Shown here piece after piece: positions 11,601 through 24,100 of a stretch of 64,000 nt of DNA. Source of the DNA: Rostratula benghalensis. Lineage: Eukaryota > Chordata > Aves > Charadriiformes > Rostratulidae. The stretch covers positions 353,526 through 417,525 of the forward strand of contig VXAI01000273.1 of assembly GCA_013399305.1 (NCBI GenBank), in the 5' to 3' direction. The notes below the pieces were generated by a model. That model had not been told where the DNA came from. It saw only the letters and a program-made list of their open reading frames with translations, and made no database searches. Position 1 is the first letter of the stretch; each line of letters opens with the position of its first letter. The position numbers were made by a program, and so were the translations under genes.

Positions 11601-14370
11601 TCAGTTTTTCAAAACTTTAATACTTATAATACAGTTCGTCTGCAGTTCCTTGTCAGTAAATAGAACTCATACATATTTTTATTTAAACAAATAATTATGT
11701 TGTTTAGAAGTATTTATACCATAATTGTGTTGTTGCAATGGAAGAGCATGCAACAAAGCCATTAATGCAATTAAAGGTCACTTGTACATATTGTAATGGA
11801 CTGCTCATTCACAGGATCTGTGTTAAGGGTCAGTGCTGCAGCATGAAATGGATTGGCCTTGTTCAGTCTGTAAATAAATGGGTCAACTTATTTGCCAGAC
11901 AAATGAAGTGGTGGCATATTCCCACTTTCTTAGTATTAGAAGACAGGCAGGCTGAAGAGATCTTTCATAAAAATGCTGGTTGGTAAAGATGAAAAAGCTA
12001 TCTAGAAGGATTATATTTTTCACTTAAAGTAGTAGTGGTTTTTAGACAAAAGTCTGTGGGTATGTTAGGAAGATGTCAACAGTGAGTTATAAAGAAGCAA
12101 AAAGAGTTAAGCGCCATATTCCTAGTAGTTCTCAGCAGGAGCTGAATGCCACCTCCATTAAATTCTCTTTACGATACCACCAAATTTTAATATAAATATA
12201 TTTCATAGTTGTATAATGTCACTTTCAAATAATAGCAAATTCAATGATGCCATTACACCAAAAAAATGGATTTCTGAATTTTATATATCTCTGTAAATGC
12301 AGGAAAATAAAGATTAAAGCTTATAGGAGGTCACATTTCCTCAAGCACAGGCCTGTGTCATACATGAACCTTGTTGAATTGCAGTGATGTAGGAGTTTAG
12401 GGCTGTTACTGAAAAGTTTAAAACAGGATGACTCTGCATTTCCACATGGAAACTGGGCATCCATGTGGATCTTCTTGTCACAATATTTTTTGTTCTGCTT
12501 TTGATTACTGATCTTTGCGTAAAAAGTGATTCAAAGTATTCTGTAAACTAGGAAACTGTAGGATAACCCCACTGAAAAATGCAAAGGATTAAAACATCAT
12601 TTTGTAGGAAAACAGAGCGATGTTGCCAGATGTTTGCTATGAGTAGTAACATGCTTAATCAAGCAAATTCCAAATTGTTCCATTGTAATTTTGCAACTTC
12701 AAGATTAAAGGTTAACACTTCTATTCTTATGAAAATATTAGTGATTTTGGATGCATGCTAATTTGTATGGAAACCACAAATTTATGGTTTCTTTAAATTT
12801 TTCTCTACAAAAAAATGTTCCATACCATTTTGCTGATCTGTTTATTTTACTGATTTGCAAATAATTTTACCCTTTAATGAACCGTTAATATACAGGAACA
12901 TTTTTTTATTTTCTCTTCATTGAGGGCAAACAGTCTTATTATTCTTAGTCTGAAAGACTTAACAAGTGCCAAAAAGAGACAGGAGAAAAAAATATACATA
13001 GCTTGCAACATGCTGTAGGTAAATAAAAAATATGTTCTGTAAGAAATGGCAAATACTACTTTCTGCTTTACCCAAATTATGGGGTATTACTTGTAACTGA
13101 GTTCCAGAGTACATTTTACTTTCATATTCCAGCCAAGAGGAGTGTGCAAAAAGTAGATTGTCGTAAGCAAAATGGCTGAGGACTCCAGGCATAAATAAAC
13201 TTAGATTTTGGCCATGCCATCTTTATTGCTGTCTCTCTTATAGTTCTTTTAGTTGCATGGTTTTGATATATTATTTGGTTTTAATTTGCTTTTTCTTGGT
13301 TGTACTACATATGTTTTTCTGAGGATTCTCTTGTCATGGGTAATGCAATTTAAAATTTCTCATTGCATATTAAAACCCAATAGCTTTTAAAATACTAAGA
13401 GAGACTGGCTCCAAAAAGAAAAATATTGGTTATTGCATTTAAAGGGATATTTCTGGGCAGCTTAACATTAACATAATATTAACCCCCTTCAAAATAATAG
13501 CTTGATTTTGAATGACATTAACAAGTTAAAGTTCAGCACCCCCTTTCCTCATTCCTTCCCTCTGAAGAAAGTCAGCAGTAATTGCATAGTGTACAATAAC
13601 TTAGGCTTTGTACTGATGTCCATAAATACGTAAATAAGTGAAGTGAATTTGGGTCCCAGCTTACACCAGCCATAGACTGATTGACTTTCAGAAAACAGCT
13701 GGTAGTGCTCACTGAAAATAATTTGCTTCAAATGCTTATTCTAGGTATTTAAGGTGTGAGGAACCTATGGGTTTTAGATTATGGAAATTCTCTCTCTGGG
13801 ATTTTCATCTTCTGTTACCCTCCTTCAAGTATGTTACGGAAAAAAATACTAAAGGATTTTTTTACTGTGATGTTCATAAAATTCATGTGTTTGCAAAGCT
13901 GTTACCAAATGGACTTACTTTTTTTCTCATATTAAACCACTAATCTTTGAGCACCATGTTTGCTTGAGGCATGTTTAAAAGTAAAAGCAGAAAACAAAAA
14001 TAAATAACAGTTTATCACTTTTAAGTGGGAGGATGTGAGTATTGCTGTGTAAGAGAAATCAATTTCACCTTGCATCCAAAACAGCGCTTGCTATTCTTAA
14101 AATAACCTGATTGTTTAATATTTAAAGTCTTGAGATCTTTAGTCATCTTTGCTAAGGAGCTGTACATTCACTTGTTTTGAAAAAGACAGGCTTTCTGTGA
14201 CTTGCATATGAACATTTGAGGTGGACAACTTGGCCGTGGTAGCTGAGTCTTTGGGGGACTTCTGAAGTCTCCATGATACACCCAGAATGTGTACTGAATG
14301 ATTGGAATAGAACCTTAATGGTATGTTTGTAAGCAAAATATTTGACGTGTGTGGATAATAGCTGTACAGT
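8671..14370. other. ELP4: Intronic sequence without recognised genes
   Basis: AT-rich intron. It holds an 18-A run within an A/C-rich patch (11278-11314), a 10-bp palindrome AACACGTGTT with a CACGTG E-box (10213-10222), and a somewhat more GC-balanced stretch near 10300-10620. Several open frames of 60-90 codons occur on both strands, but none shows family similarity, splice context or codon structure of a gene. I see no transposon. Confidence 0.7.
11278..11314 (+). repeat. A-rich low-complexity patch
   Basis: An 18-base A run at 11283-11300 is followed by A7 and short C runs. There is no LINE body attached upstream, so it is not clearly a retroposon tail. Confidence 0.85.
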
Positions 14371-14374
14371 GACC

Positions 14375-14600
14375 TGCCTTGTCATTGAGTTGGCCCCAGG
14401 CCCTCCAGCTGGAGGAGTGAAGAACTGTGCCGTTGGCAGATAGGCTTGAGGTCTGTGAGGGGCAGAAAAGCTTTAGCACCAGCAGTCGCATTCCACTGTT
14501 CTCAGACAAGGATTACAGTGTTCCAGTCTCGGTTTTGGACATGCACCCTTACTTTCTTTTATTTGTGAGCCAACACACAATCAGATGAGCAAGAGGAAAA
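14375..14600. promoter_or_regulatory. Weak candidate conserved noncoding block
   Basis: This stretch is richer in G and C than its surroundings and free of simple repeats. Overlapping minus-strand open frames here (14139-14509) run in several frames at once, which suits high-complexity noncoding DNA better than a gene. No decisive motif cluster is visible, so this is a texture-based call only. Confidence 0.2.
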
Positions 14601-14839
14601 GTTTTGCCTGTGTACTGAATGTCACTGGTATTTCTTGATTTTAAGGGCTTCTACGGCAGCCTGAAGCTTGTGTGATTACTTTTGTATTGGCAGAAAGCAT
14701 AGCCAAATATGATTATTTAATACAATACTCACCACTTATTATTTTTAATCTCCTGTATCATATTAGAGTGGAAAAAAGTAACCAAAGGAAGGCCTTCATC
14801 TTTGGGGGGTTTTGTCTTAAAGACATAGGTATCCTGACT

Positions 14840-15180
14840 TGGTAGTGTCACTTACAGATTGAGAGTAGGAACCGAGCAGGGAATGGTGAAGCTACACTCT
14901 CAGGACTGACCGAGGCTTGCAGATATAGCCACAGCTTGTAACCATCTTGATATACAGTGTGTGTGATGTATAGAATAAACAGCCCTATGCTGCTGAGTGG
15001 CGTTTTATTTTCAGCACTTTATTATGTGGTGGTGTCCATCGGTTGCATCTCTTCTCTCATTGATTTAGTAGGGATTTAGTAATGTGTTGCTTAATCAATA
15101 AACACTGTCATCTCTTAAGTCAGTAATGTCTCAGGTCTGCAATCTAAAGCCCCTGAATCAACACCATATACTTCTTAATC
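14840..15180. promoter_or_regulatory. Candidate conserved enhancer with MAF and FOX/HNF1-like motifs
   Basis: A high-complexity block within AT-rich intron. It includes the MAF half-site TGCTGAGT (14991-14998), a short direct repeat of GATTTAGTA-like words (15062-15080), and a composite TTAATCAATAAACA (15091-15104) combining a homeodomain/HNF1-like half with a forkhead AATAAACA. MAF-family factors act in lens and pancreas, tissues where PAX6 is regulated. Motifs are seen; enhancer status is inferred from locus and texture. Confidence 0.38.
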
Positions 15181-17984
15181 AGTACTTCTCACCTTTTGGT
15201 ATAAGGGTTTGTCATTCTGGGCAGATTACAGGTTGCCTATGCTGCCTCAAATGCTCTTTAAAAAACCTTTTTTGCTACCAGAGAGTAGTGTGACAGGAGT
15301 TCTATGAGCTTTTCCTCATAGGGAAAAATGTTTCTCCCTCTATTATGGATGTTTATTAGGAGATACAAGCCAGTACTTAATTTGTAATTCCTGTGGCTGA
15401 TGAAATAAGGAACTAATAAAAAGGAAATCTCATATTTGTACTTAGATCTGATCCTCAGTAGTAACATAGCCATGGGCTGTTTGTGCTTGGTCTACATCAT
15501 CATCTAGGCTAAAAATAGCCTTCCTGACATTTTATTGGCAGAGTTTTAGCTACTCCTTTAATTCTGTTTAAAAATGGATAGAGAGAAAGACAGCATAAAT
15601 ATTGGATGTGTGCAGATATTCCAGTAAGTAACCGAAAGGAGATTCCTGAGCAGTATAGTTAAGTGGAATTCACATTTTGCTTAAGAGGCATTTTGCAAAT
15701 TAGCATAATCTTTAAATGTATTAGGTTAATTTTTATTTGTGTATTTACATCATTAAATTAGATACTTTTAAATATCTAGGCATTAACATATATTTGTTTT
15801 ATGTTATTGGTGTCCTGCTTAGGTTTTGTTCTTTTCAGGTTTCCTTTACATTTTGATAAGAAACTTCTAATGGAATATTTCTTTTCTTATCAGTTAAATA
15901 AAATGCCACATTATTTCTAATTTTTCTTTTAATTAAGTTTTTGCAGAGTTAGAAGGTAAATCACTACTACTGCCTCTAAAATCTTCAACAATAGTGTGAA
16001 AAGCTGTTTTGTTATGGTTTGTTTTTTCAAAACCTGTGGAAACAGTGAAGGAAGAGCTAGCTTGTTCTTGTTCTGTCTGTCCTAAGAAAATATGGGCTGC
16101 ATTAGGTACTTTCAGGACCACAGTTATGGTATGGAAAAGACACAGTTTTGAGGAAGACTTGTGTTGGTTTCTTCATGATCTCAAAAGGGCATTCTGGCTT
16201 GGAAAAAGCCATGGGAATTAGACTCAGGTTACTGAAACGCCCCTAAACCTACAAAGGAAAATTTTTGCTGTGTTTTTCGAGTAAGGCTCTAAGGTAGAAG
16301 GGTTATGCTGAAGGGATTTAGTCAGTGGATTAATTATAATCTTATATAAGAAAAAATTTTTCCCTGTGCACTGTGAACAATTACGCACATACTGTGTCTC
16401 TTCTACTTTTGCCTCTTCTGTCTTGCTCACCCACACTATGGGGTGTATTTGCATCTTTCAGGACAGTATTATTCTGCACATTCGATTTAGGAGTTGTTTG
16501 TACTCACACAAATAGGTAGATGTGCTATATTTTCTTGCAGCAGTTATTTGGGGATTGTTATTTTTTGTTTCTCAGGTTTGTGTTTTGAAATTATATCGTT
16601 ACTTTATTAATTGATCTGGAAGATCAACATTTGTTGAAGGTACAGGAAAGAAAATATGTTCGAAAGTAAGTTATGTTAACTGCTGCTTTTCAGAACGTTG
16701 GTGGTGGTGGTTTGAGATTATGAAAAGAGAATCAATCAATGTTGTAGTTTTTACATTAGATCATCCAAAGTGAATAGTTGCATTCCATCTGTTGCTAATG
16801 CATAGCATTGGCATATGGAATATCGGTTTTCAGAACTGATAATCAAAACAGAGTACCTGCAAAAATTAGGCATAACTAGAGTATTGTTGTATGTAGAGTC
16901 TAGGCATCTGGTAAAAATATTTATAAATAAAGCAGAATTTATACATAGAAACGGTCAGAGATCATTTTTATTGAGAGAAGTATCACCGTTTATATGAAGT
17001 GTTTAATTAATGAACGTTCAAACTATTTTCTGAGGGGTTTTAAGGTGGTTTTTTTTTTCCTCAAAGAGTGAACATGGTTCCATACAAAATTACATTCCCA
17101 AAAGATTTACTGTTCTCAGCATAATAAAAATATTGTAAAAATACTTCCTATCTTGAAAAATCAAACCAGCTATTCTTGTTTCAAGTTTCATCTAATATAT
17201 TGTTCCGTATGGTTATATGATAAACACATTATTCCTTGAACAGGAATTAAGAGTAAAGCTGCCAGGAAGGGGTTTTGTTGTCAGAGTAGTTCCCGCCTCA
17301 TGTTTTGTAAGAGATTTCATGGTCTCATTGTAAAGAGTGGATGATTTAAAACGTGTTCCCAAGATAAACTTTCCCATTGTCATTAATGAGGATGGATAAT
17401 ACTGAGTGACAAGTGCATTAGGAATGACACAGAAAGAGCTGTTAGATTTGTCAGAGCATATCACTTCAGGCAATGAAACTTGAGGACATTCTCTTTTAGC
17501 AATTTTTTGCTATTTATTAGAGAACTAAGGATTGTGATTGCTCACACAGGTGGATTTTACTGTTTTGTTCATCAAATATTTAGGTACCCTTGAAAAGGTA
17601 AAGGTGATAAATATCACCGTTATACTCCACTGTGAAGACTGCCAATGATTGCTTTGCTTACAAATAATTCAGCCAAACTAATATACTTTTTTTGTTTGAA
17701 AATTATCCACCAAATAAACATTTTTAAAACAATTTGCAAGATATCTACTGAACAGGAATATTTGAAGTTATGTAATAAGAACTGCTCTGAACTGTCAGAG
17801 TGAAGCTTCTGGGGTAAAGAAGCTTAAAATTAGGACACTATACCCGTAATTTACATTGACTTAAAAAATCATATTTCTCCATAGAGAAAGACTTTTTAAA
17901 TATTTATCCCTGAATAATTAATAATGTATGACTTTTTCTGGTGTTAAAAATCTTTCCAAACTACAACATGCCTATCAGTTTCCA
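15181..17984. other. ELP4: Intronic sequence without recognised genes
   Basis: AT-rich intron with no recognisable repeat family. There is a small GGT run near 16695-16710. Open frames at 15258-15473, 16009-16221 and 17213-17473 lack any recognised domain. Nothing further is supported. Confidence 0.7.
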
Positions 17985-18335
17985 TTTTGAACATGCAATT
18001 GGTCACTTTTTCGCCTTGATTCATCTTGCCTGGCTGCCAACCAAATTTTGCCTCTGTGTACCTTCTTGACGCTAATAATGACTGAGTTTCTGTTCGTTTG
18101 CGTGCAAGATTTCCCAAGCGGCAGTTTGGGGCTGAGATAAACTATCTATCATGATTGCATACAACTCATCTGCCTCAACCAAACCACCCAATGATTGAAA
18201 TTGCATTTGACAATTCACCTCTCCTTGGCGTGCCTGAGGTGAACATAGCTACAGACCATCCCCGGAAGGGCATAGCAACTCCTCCATATGTTGGGGAGGA
18301 TCCTTTTATTTGTGTCAAGAGACTTTTAGCAAAGC
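17985..18335. promoter_or_regulatory. Candidate conserved enhancer (PBX/MEIS, GATA, TFAP2-like motifs)
   Basis: Among the blocks least like neutral intron: about 350 bp of balanced, homopolymer-free sequence 13.4 kb after exon 9. It includes GCTAATAATGACTGAG (18071-18086), AGATAAACTATCTATC with opposed GATA words (18135-18150), TGATTG at 18153 and again at 18192, TTGACA (18207-18212), and a TFAP2-like GCCTGAGG (18232-18239). The position, not far into the last ELP4 intron, is roughly where a lens enhancer such as SIMO might be expected, but I cannot confirm orthology. A 62-codon open frame here (18155-18343) has no protein similarity. Confidence 0.42.
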
Positions 18336-19120
18336 ATGTATAGGCAGAGATTATTTTTTTTCTGAGACTTCCTTGTTTTCATATGCATGGCTGCCACTTT
18401 CTCCTAACCAAAGCATTTTAGTCTTGTGAAGCATTTTCTGATTTTTAATTCCATAAAAGTGTTAAACACCTTCTCTGAGTTAAACCAGTGCGATATCGGA
18501 TGTATAGGAGATAAAAAATTCAAAAGCTTTTTAAAACATCATGTATTGTTTGTTAGAACATTATGCTATTAATAGACCAGTAGTGCTAGTTGGACATCAG
18601 ACAAGATGCCTGCTACTGTGTTGACCTTCACCAAAGCCTTCACCTGATTGGAGCATTTTCATAATCCAGAACCTACGAAAGAATGACAAAGCCAAACCCG
18701 CTTCTGTCATATGAGAAGTCTTTTAATTCTTTTCCAAATTGTACATTTATTCATGTTGTGTATACGCACTGGTTTGAAAAGCAGTGTGTGAAAATATGAT
18801 CTAACAAAACAGAGCATTTATTTCTGGGTAAGATTACTCAGTCTTAAGAGTAAAAAGCTTTCTAGGATTGCTTTTTGCTAAGTATTGTCCTTTTTGTATG
18901 AAGCCACTTTTATGATAATAGTCCAAATAATAGCCTGTGTCACCAGGAGTGCTGCCTTTCATTAGTGATGCGTATGATTAGCATTGGATATAATGAATTT
19001 GTTCAAATACAAAATTTATGAATACTTAGGGTAATAAGATTGTGTTTCTAGGGAGATAATTTTGTTGCGATTTTCTGCTATAGCTCAGTATGTTGAGTTA
19101 AAAGATGCTGTTTTGATATG

Positions 19121-19160
19121 TGGGTCCCTTTCACCTAGAGATATTCTATGATTCCATGAT
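19121..19160 (+). repeat. Old CR1 LINE 3' tail remnant
   Basis: TGGGTCCCTTTCACCTAGAG followed by ATTCTATGATTCCATGAT matches the terminal segment of avian CR1 (GGTCCCTTCCAACCT plus ATTCTATG octamers). The body upstream is not recognisable. It is an independent older fragment about 0.7 kb before the large CR1 copy. Confidence 0.65.
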
Positions 19161-19831
19161 AATCCAGATAGAAAATACTGAAGAATTGCATTCTGGAATT
19201 TGTTTTGATTTCTCACTGGTTTGTGTAACAGCCTGTTTGCTGTATTTTTTTATAACTACAGTAAAATTTTCCTTTTAAAGACATACAGGCCATTCTTGTT
19301 GCTGAAAAGGGGAGTTTCAGTGGTGCACTCCTAAAGGCATGACTATTAGCCTAATTTTCTTTCTGACACGTCAAGTCATACTTCTCTCCCTTCTTGAAAC
19401 TGAAATACGTTTTTTTAAAGCACTTTCACTCAGCAGATTAAGCTCAAGCTGAATTAATAATCCTTGAGAAATATTTGACAGCTTGAGTGTAGTACAGCTA
19501 TCTCTTTTAGTTATGGGGAGGAAGCTAAGTAATATGGATATCATGCTTTCTGTAGCATTCCCAGCCAACGAGTCCAGAAAAATCAGGATGTTTTTGAATA
19601 TATAAATCATTAATCATAGTAACCAGCTGCTCTGAAAGCAGGGAAGAATAACTCAGCCACACAGCCATGCTCAGTTCACTTGTTATAGTAGCAGTGTACG
19701 TAACCTACCCATAATTTATGTCCTGCTTTCCATATTTATTCATTTATTTATTATAATTCATTTTGTTCTCAGCCTCTTTTCTTTGAGTGTATCTCTAAGG
19801 CATAAAACAGTGCCCTGTGTAGATGTTTATG

Positions 19832-21122
19832 GGTACAAAAATCATGGAGCAGATCCTCCTGGAATCTTTGCTAAGGCATGTAGAAAATAAGGAGGTGACT
19901 GATGACAGCCAATGTGGCTTCACAAAGAGCAAGTCATGCCTGACAAATCTGGTGGCCTTCTACAGTGGTGCTACAGCACTAGTAGATAAGGGGAGAGCAA
20001 AAGTTGTCATCTACACTGTCCCACATGACATCGTCATCTCTGAATTGAAAGGCATGAATTTGATGGATGGAACACTCGGTGGATCAGGAACTGGCTGAAT
20101 GGCCACACTCAGAGGGTTGTGGTCAATGGGAAACTGGTGATAAGCCTTGGGGATCAGTACTCTGTGACCAGTGCTGTTTAACATTTTTGTCAGAGACATG
20201 GAGTGAAGAATTGAGTGCATCCTCAGTAAGTTTGGCAATGACACCAAGCTGTGTGACACAGTTGGCATGGTGGAGGGAAGGGATGCCATCCAGATGGACC
20301 TGGACAGGCTTGAGAGGTGGGCCTGTGCAAACCTCATGAAGTTCAGCCAGGCCAAGTGCAAGGTGCTGCACCTGGGTCATGGCAATCCCAGGCACAAATG
20401 CAGGTTGGGCGGAGAATGGCTGGAGAGCAGCCCTGAAGAGAAGGACTTGAGGGTGTTGGCAAACAAGGATCTCAACATGAGCTGGCAACATGTGGTGGCA
20501 GCCCAGAAAGCCAACCACATCCTGGACTGCATCAAAAGAAGCATGGTCAGCAGGTCCAGGGAGGTGATTCTACTACTCTGCTCTGGTGAGATCCCACCTG
20601 GCATACTGCATCCAGCTTTGGATTCCTCAGCACAGGAAGAATATGGACCTGTTGGAACGAGTCCAGCAGAGGCCACAAATATGATCAGAAGGCTGGAGCA
20701 CCTCTCCTATGAGGGCAGGCTGAGAGAGTTGAGGTTGTTCAGCCTGGAGAAGATAAGGCTTTGGGGACATCTTATAGCTGCCTTCCAGTACCTGAAAGGG
20801 GGCCAGCAGGAGAGATGAGGAGGTACTCTTTATCAGTGAGTGTATTGATAGTTCAAGGGGTAATGGTTTTAAAGTGGAAGAGGGGAGATTTAGAATAAAT
20901 ACCAGAAAGAAATTCTTTACTGTGAGGGTGGTGAGACACTGGAACAGGTTGCCCAGAGAAGTTGTGGATGCCCCATCCCTGGAGGTGTTCAAGGCCAGGC
21001 TGAATAGGGCATTGAGCAACCTGGTCTCTAGTGGGAAGTGTCCCTGCTATGGCAGGTGGGGGTTGGAACTAGATGATATTTAAGGTCCCTTCCAATATGA
21101 ACCATTCTATGATTCTATGATT
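19832..21122 (+). mobile_element. CR1 non-LTR retrotransposon, 5'-truncated, inactive
   Basis: A CR1-family LINE fragment covering the end of the ORF2 reverse transcriptase region and the 3' UTR. It starts within [14 protein letters not shown] (about 19840), continues through [19 protein letters not shown], and after a frameshift near 20080 continues as the frame at 20267-20818 (RDAIQMDLDRLERWA, AKCKVLHLGHGNPR, SREVILLL, RRLEHLSYEGRLREL). The segment 20874-21083 includes KKFFTVRVVRHWNRLPREVV. It ends in the diagnostic ATTCTATGATTCTATGATT at 21122. Two RT catalytic regions are lost: the motif A segment after VIY (20014) is missing in frame, and the usual FADD is FGND at 20231-20242. The 5' boundary is approximate. 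It is a dead copy. Confidence 0.95.
20267..20818 (+). pseudogene. CR1 ORF2 C-terminal fragment (183-codon open frame)
   Basis: The longest residual reading frame inside the CR1 copy. It corresponds to the region after the RT active site (thumb and C-terminal part). Relative to CR1 relatives it contains an internal frame disruption: after SREVILLL the translation (CSGEIPPGILHPALD) no longer follows the LVRPHLEY-type sequence, and it returns to the family sequence at RRLEHLSYE. No start codon context or promoter is present. It is a relic, not a gene. Confidence 0.85.
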
Positions 21123-24100
21123 AAAAAGCAATAGTGGCCTGTCAGATATGGCAGCCCAGGCAGAGCACCCACTTAACCACAGCTGTTTGCATCATATTGC
21201 CTTGACATGTTCTTGTTCTTTGTAGTAACTATTTGGTCTGTACATGGTTCCAGAAGTTTTGTGTTTCCCTTGGTAGTAACTGTGACTTCATAAATAATAG
21301 CTTCTTAAATTTTTAGTCTAGATTTGAAATTTCCTTGTGTATTCTTTCCTGAGTGCCATCAAAGCTTTGTTCTGTAACTTGGCTTACTGACCTTCATCAT
21401 AGATAATAGTTTTTGTCCACATCAGAAGAAGCAGTTGTCATAAGAAAAAAATAAAGAACTTTTTCAGGCCTCTGCTATCTATCCTGTTACCCCTGCAGCA
21501 CCAGAGAAGTTTTGGGAGAGTGATTGGGATTGTTGCAATCTGCAAATTCATCAACAGCTTGAAAAACTAAAAGTTCACATCCTGATATTCATATTAAAGT
21601 AAGGATCGATGCTGGTTAGAGAGTTTTTCTTTAATTGTGCTTAAAAGGAGTTTGATGGTGGGTTATCAACAGATGCCTAAAATGAAGTATCACAATTCTG
21701 GTTACTTAGACATTTCCAATTTTTATACAAGAACTTACACATCTGACATTTGAAGCGACTACAGGTTTAAAAAAATATTTAAAAGCAAAGAGCATAGCAA
21801 TCTGGGATCATTTATTTAAATCTAAATCTTGAAACATCAGTGAAATGTGGTTTTTTGAAAACATTGTAAAATAAGATTGTTTATCATGACTTACATACAT
21901 ATATCTGCCTGTCTTGATCAATTCCTCTGTGTTAGTCAGAGCCCTTTAGTCACTTCTCAGAGCTTAGATTTTCTTTTTTGGTTTCAATATTCCAGTTTTG
22001 ATTTCTTAGGTAGTTTCTATGTGGCAGTTCCTTGTCTATCTGCACACATGACAGCTCCTATCTGGGAGTTCTGAGTGGCAGTGACTGAAAAGACAGATTG
22101 GTGGGTTTATAATGTGCAGTTTTATAGTACTATGATTTTGATTTCTGTTGTGCTCAGCCATATTAACTACCCAAGAATGGTTTGTGCCTTAAGACTTCAA
22201 TGAAAACCTAAAACTGATAATAGATGAAATACATGGTAACTTGACGAATTACACTTTTGCAACTAAGTTTGTTGACCACTTCTTAATTCTTAACTGTTNN
22301 NNNNNNNNNNNNNNNNNNNNNNNNNNNNATCTACGTATTAAAGTGTCCAAGATACTTTGTTTTCTCCACCAGTTTAGTTAGCAAGTAGGTCATAGTGTCC
22401 TGATGAGTTGGCCTCATGTATTTACTAGAGATCCAAGTTTGAAATTCTGGAATAAAATAGTCTGGTATCATTGTAAGCACTATTAGCGGGCAATTATTAC
22501 TTCCTACCTTACTGTTTTACATAGTTTGTTAAACATAATTATGTAGTAAGGTTATTTCATGTATTATTTTACATATTCAAGAAAGATGTGCCTTGGAAAG
22601 AAAAAATGAAGCTGTCCAAAATGAGAAAAATTAGTTGGTTTTTGTTTTGGTTTTTTTTTTTTTTAATAAGCAGCAAGCTTTAAAAAAAGATATGATGCAT
22701 TGTTTTTAAGAATCTGGTCAACTTTAATCTTACACTTAAATTTATTTCATTTGTCTTCTCACACCCAGTTGTCCCTCATCACCAACTAATTGACCCTAGG
22801 ATCTCTAAATGCACTTACGTGCAATTATAGTAGTCATTGAACTTTACATTTTATTTTAAGATAAAAATGCAGTTATTTGTAATTTATTCCAAACAACTTC
22901 TCTATATTAATGTAATTAAGATCATTAGATAGCCCTATTGAAAGTATTTTCAGGCAGAAAGAAGTTCTTTTATTAAATAAAGGATTTCTCTGTATTTTTT
23001 TCTGTTGTTTGAGTGATGGATATTGATAGTGTTTTTATAATTCAAGCATTTCAGCCATTCCTGACATAGGCTTTAACTGCACATTCGAATATAGCACATA
23101 ATATGGCATGTGTAAATGGTGTTGTATCTCAGTAGGTCTTTCCACTGGAAGTCAGTAGTGCCCAAGACAGATCATAAAACTTGTCTGTCCTCTTGAATGC
23201 CACTTGTGCATGGCACTTCAGGCTTTAGAAGTGTAGTACCTGTCTTTGAAACATTTTAAATCAATATCAGACAATACTGTTGGGATAAAACAAATGGTTT
23301 TATATAGGAAAAACAAATATTTCCTGTTTTGAAGAATTGAATGCAAGTTACACTGGAAAGTTACAACATAAAGACGTCGATAAAATAGATAACTATTATG
23401 GTAGCCTTCTAAAGTATCAAGATGCAACACACAGCCAGAATCACAGCTTTTTATGTGGAGGTAGTCACTTCAGCTAGGATGAGATTGTTTCTTGTAAGAC
23501 CAACATATGAAATTTTCCCCAGTTAATTCCCAATGAAATTTAATTTCCCAATTAAATACCTGAGCATTCTTTTTGTATATACTTAAATATATGTGCTCCT
23601 GTAAAGTGGGAAGATGATTCATAAAGTTATTTATCATAATCAGACCCTGATAGTACTTTAATGGATTTGAGATTGCTAAGTCCTATGGGTATTCATGCAT
23701 CCTATGTAACTACAGCAGTTGTGACAGCAGTGAAGCTGCTGGTAAGAATTCTTCAAGACATTAAAACGTCATAAACGGCAGATAAAGTTGATGCAGATCT
23801 AGTCTGTAATTCAAGGAAGGCTTCCCCATCAATTTCCATATCTATACACACTGCAGTGATTCATAACAGCTCTGTTATTGTAGAAGTAAGAAAAGATCAT
23901 TGCAATGCCTTTGTATTATAGAAGCATAATTTTAAAATCCACTTAAAATTAAATTATTGCTTTCAGGGACTGAAAATAGAATAGATTTTTAAACTTCTAC
24001 TTCAAAAAAAATAGTATTTTTTTATAAAAGAGAATATGTAATTCTCCCTGTAGTGTTGATAGAACTTTACGTGTTATCAATCCTTTGAAAAATCCTTCAT

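Noticed and set aside
18155..18343. 62-codon open frame on the + strand
   Set aside because: No family similarity and no splice context. It falls inside a block better explained as noncoding regulatory DNA.
20011..21019. Several minus-strand open frames of 99-131 codons
   Set aside because: They are antisense shadows of the + strand CR1 reverse-transcriptase relic, which keeps high complexity on both strands.
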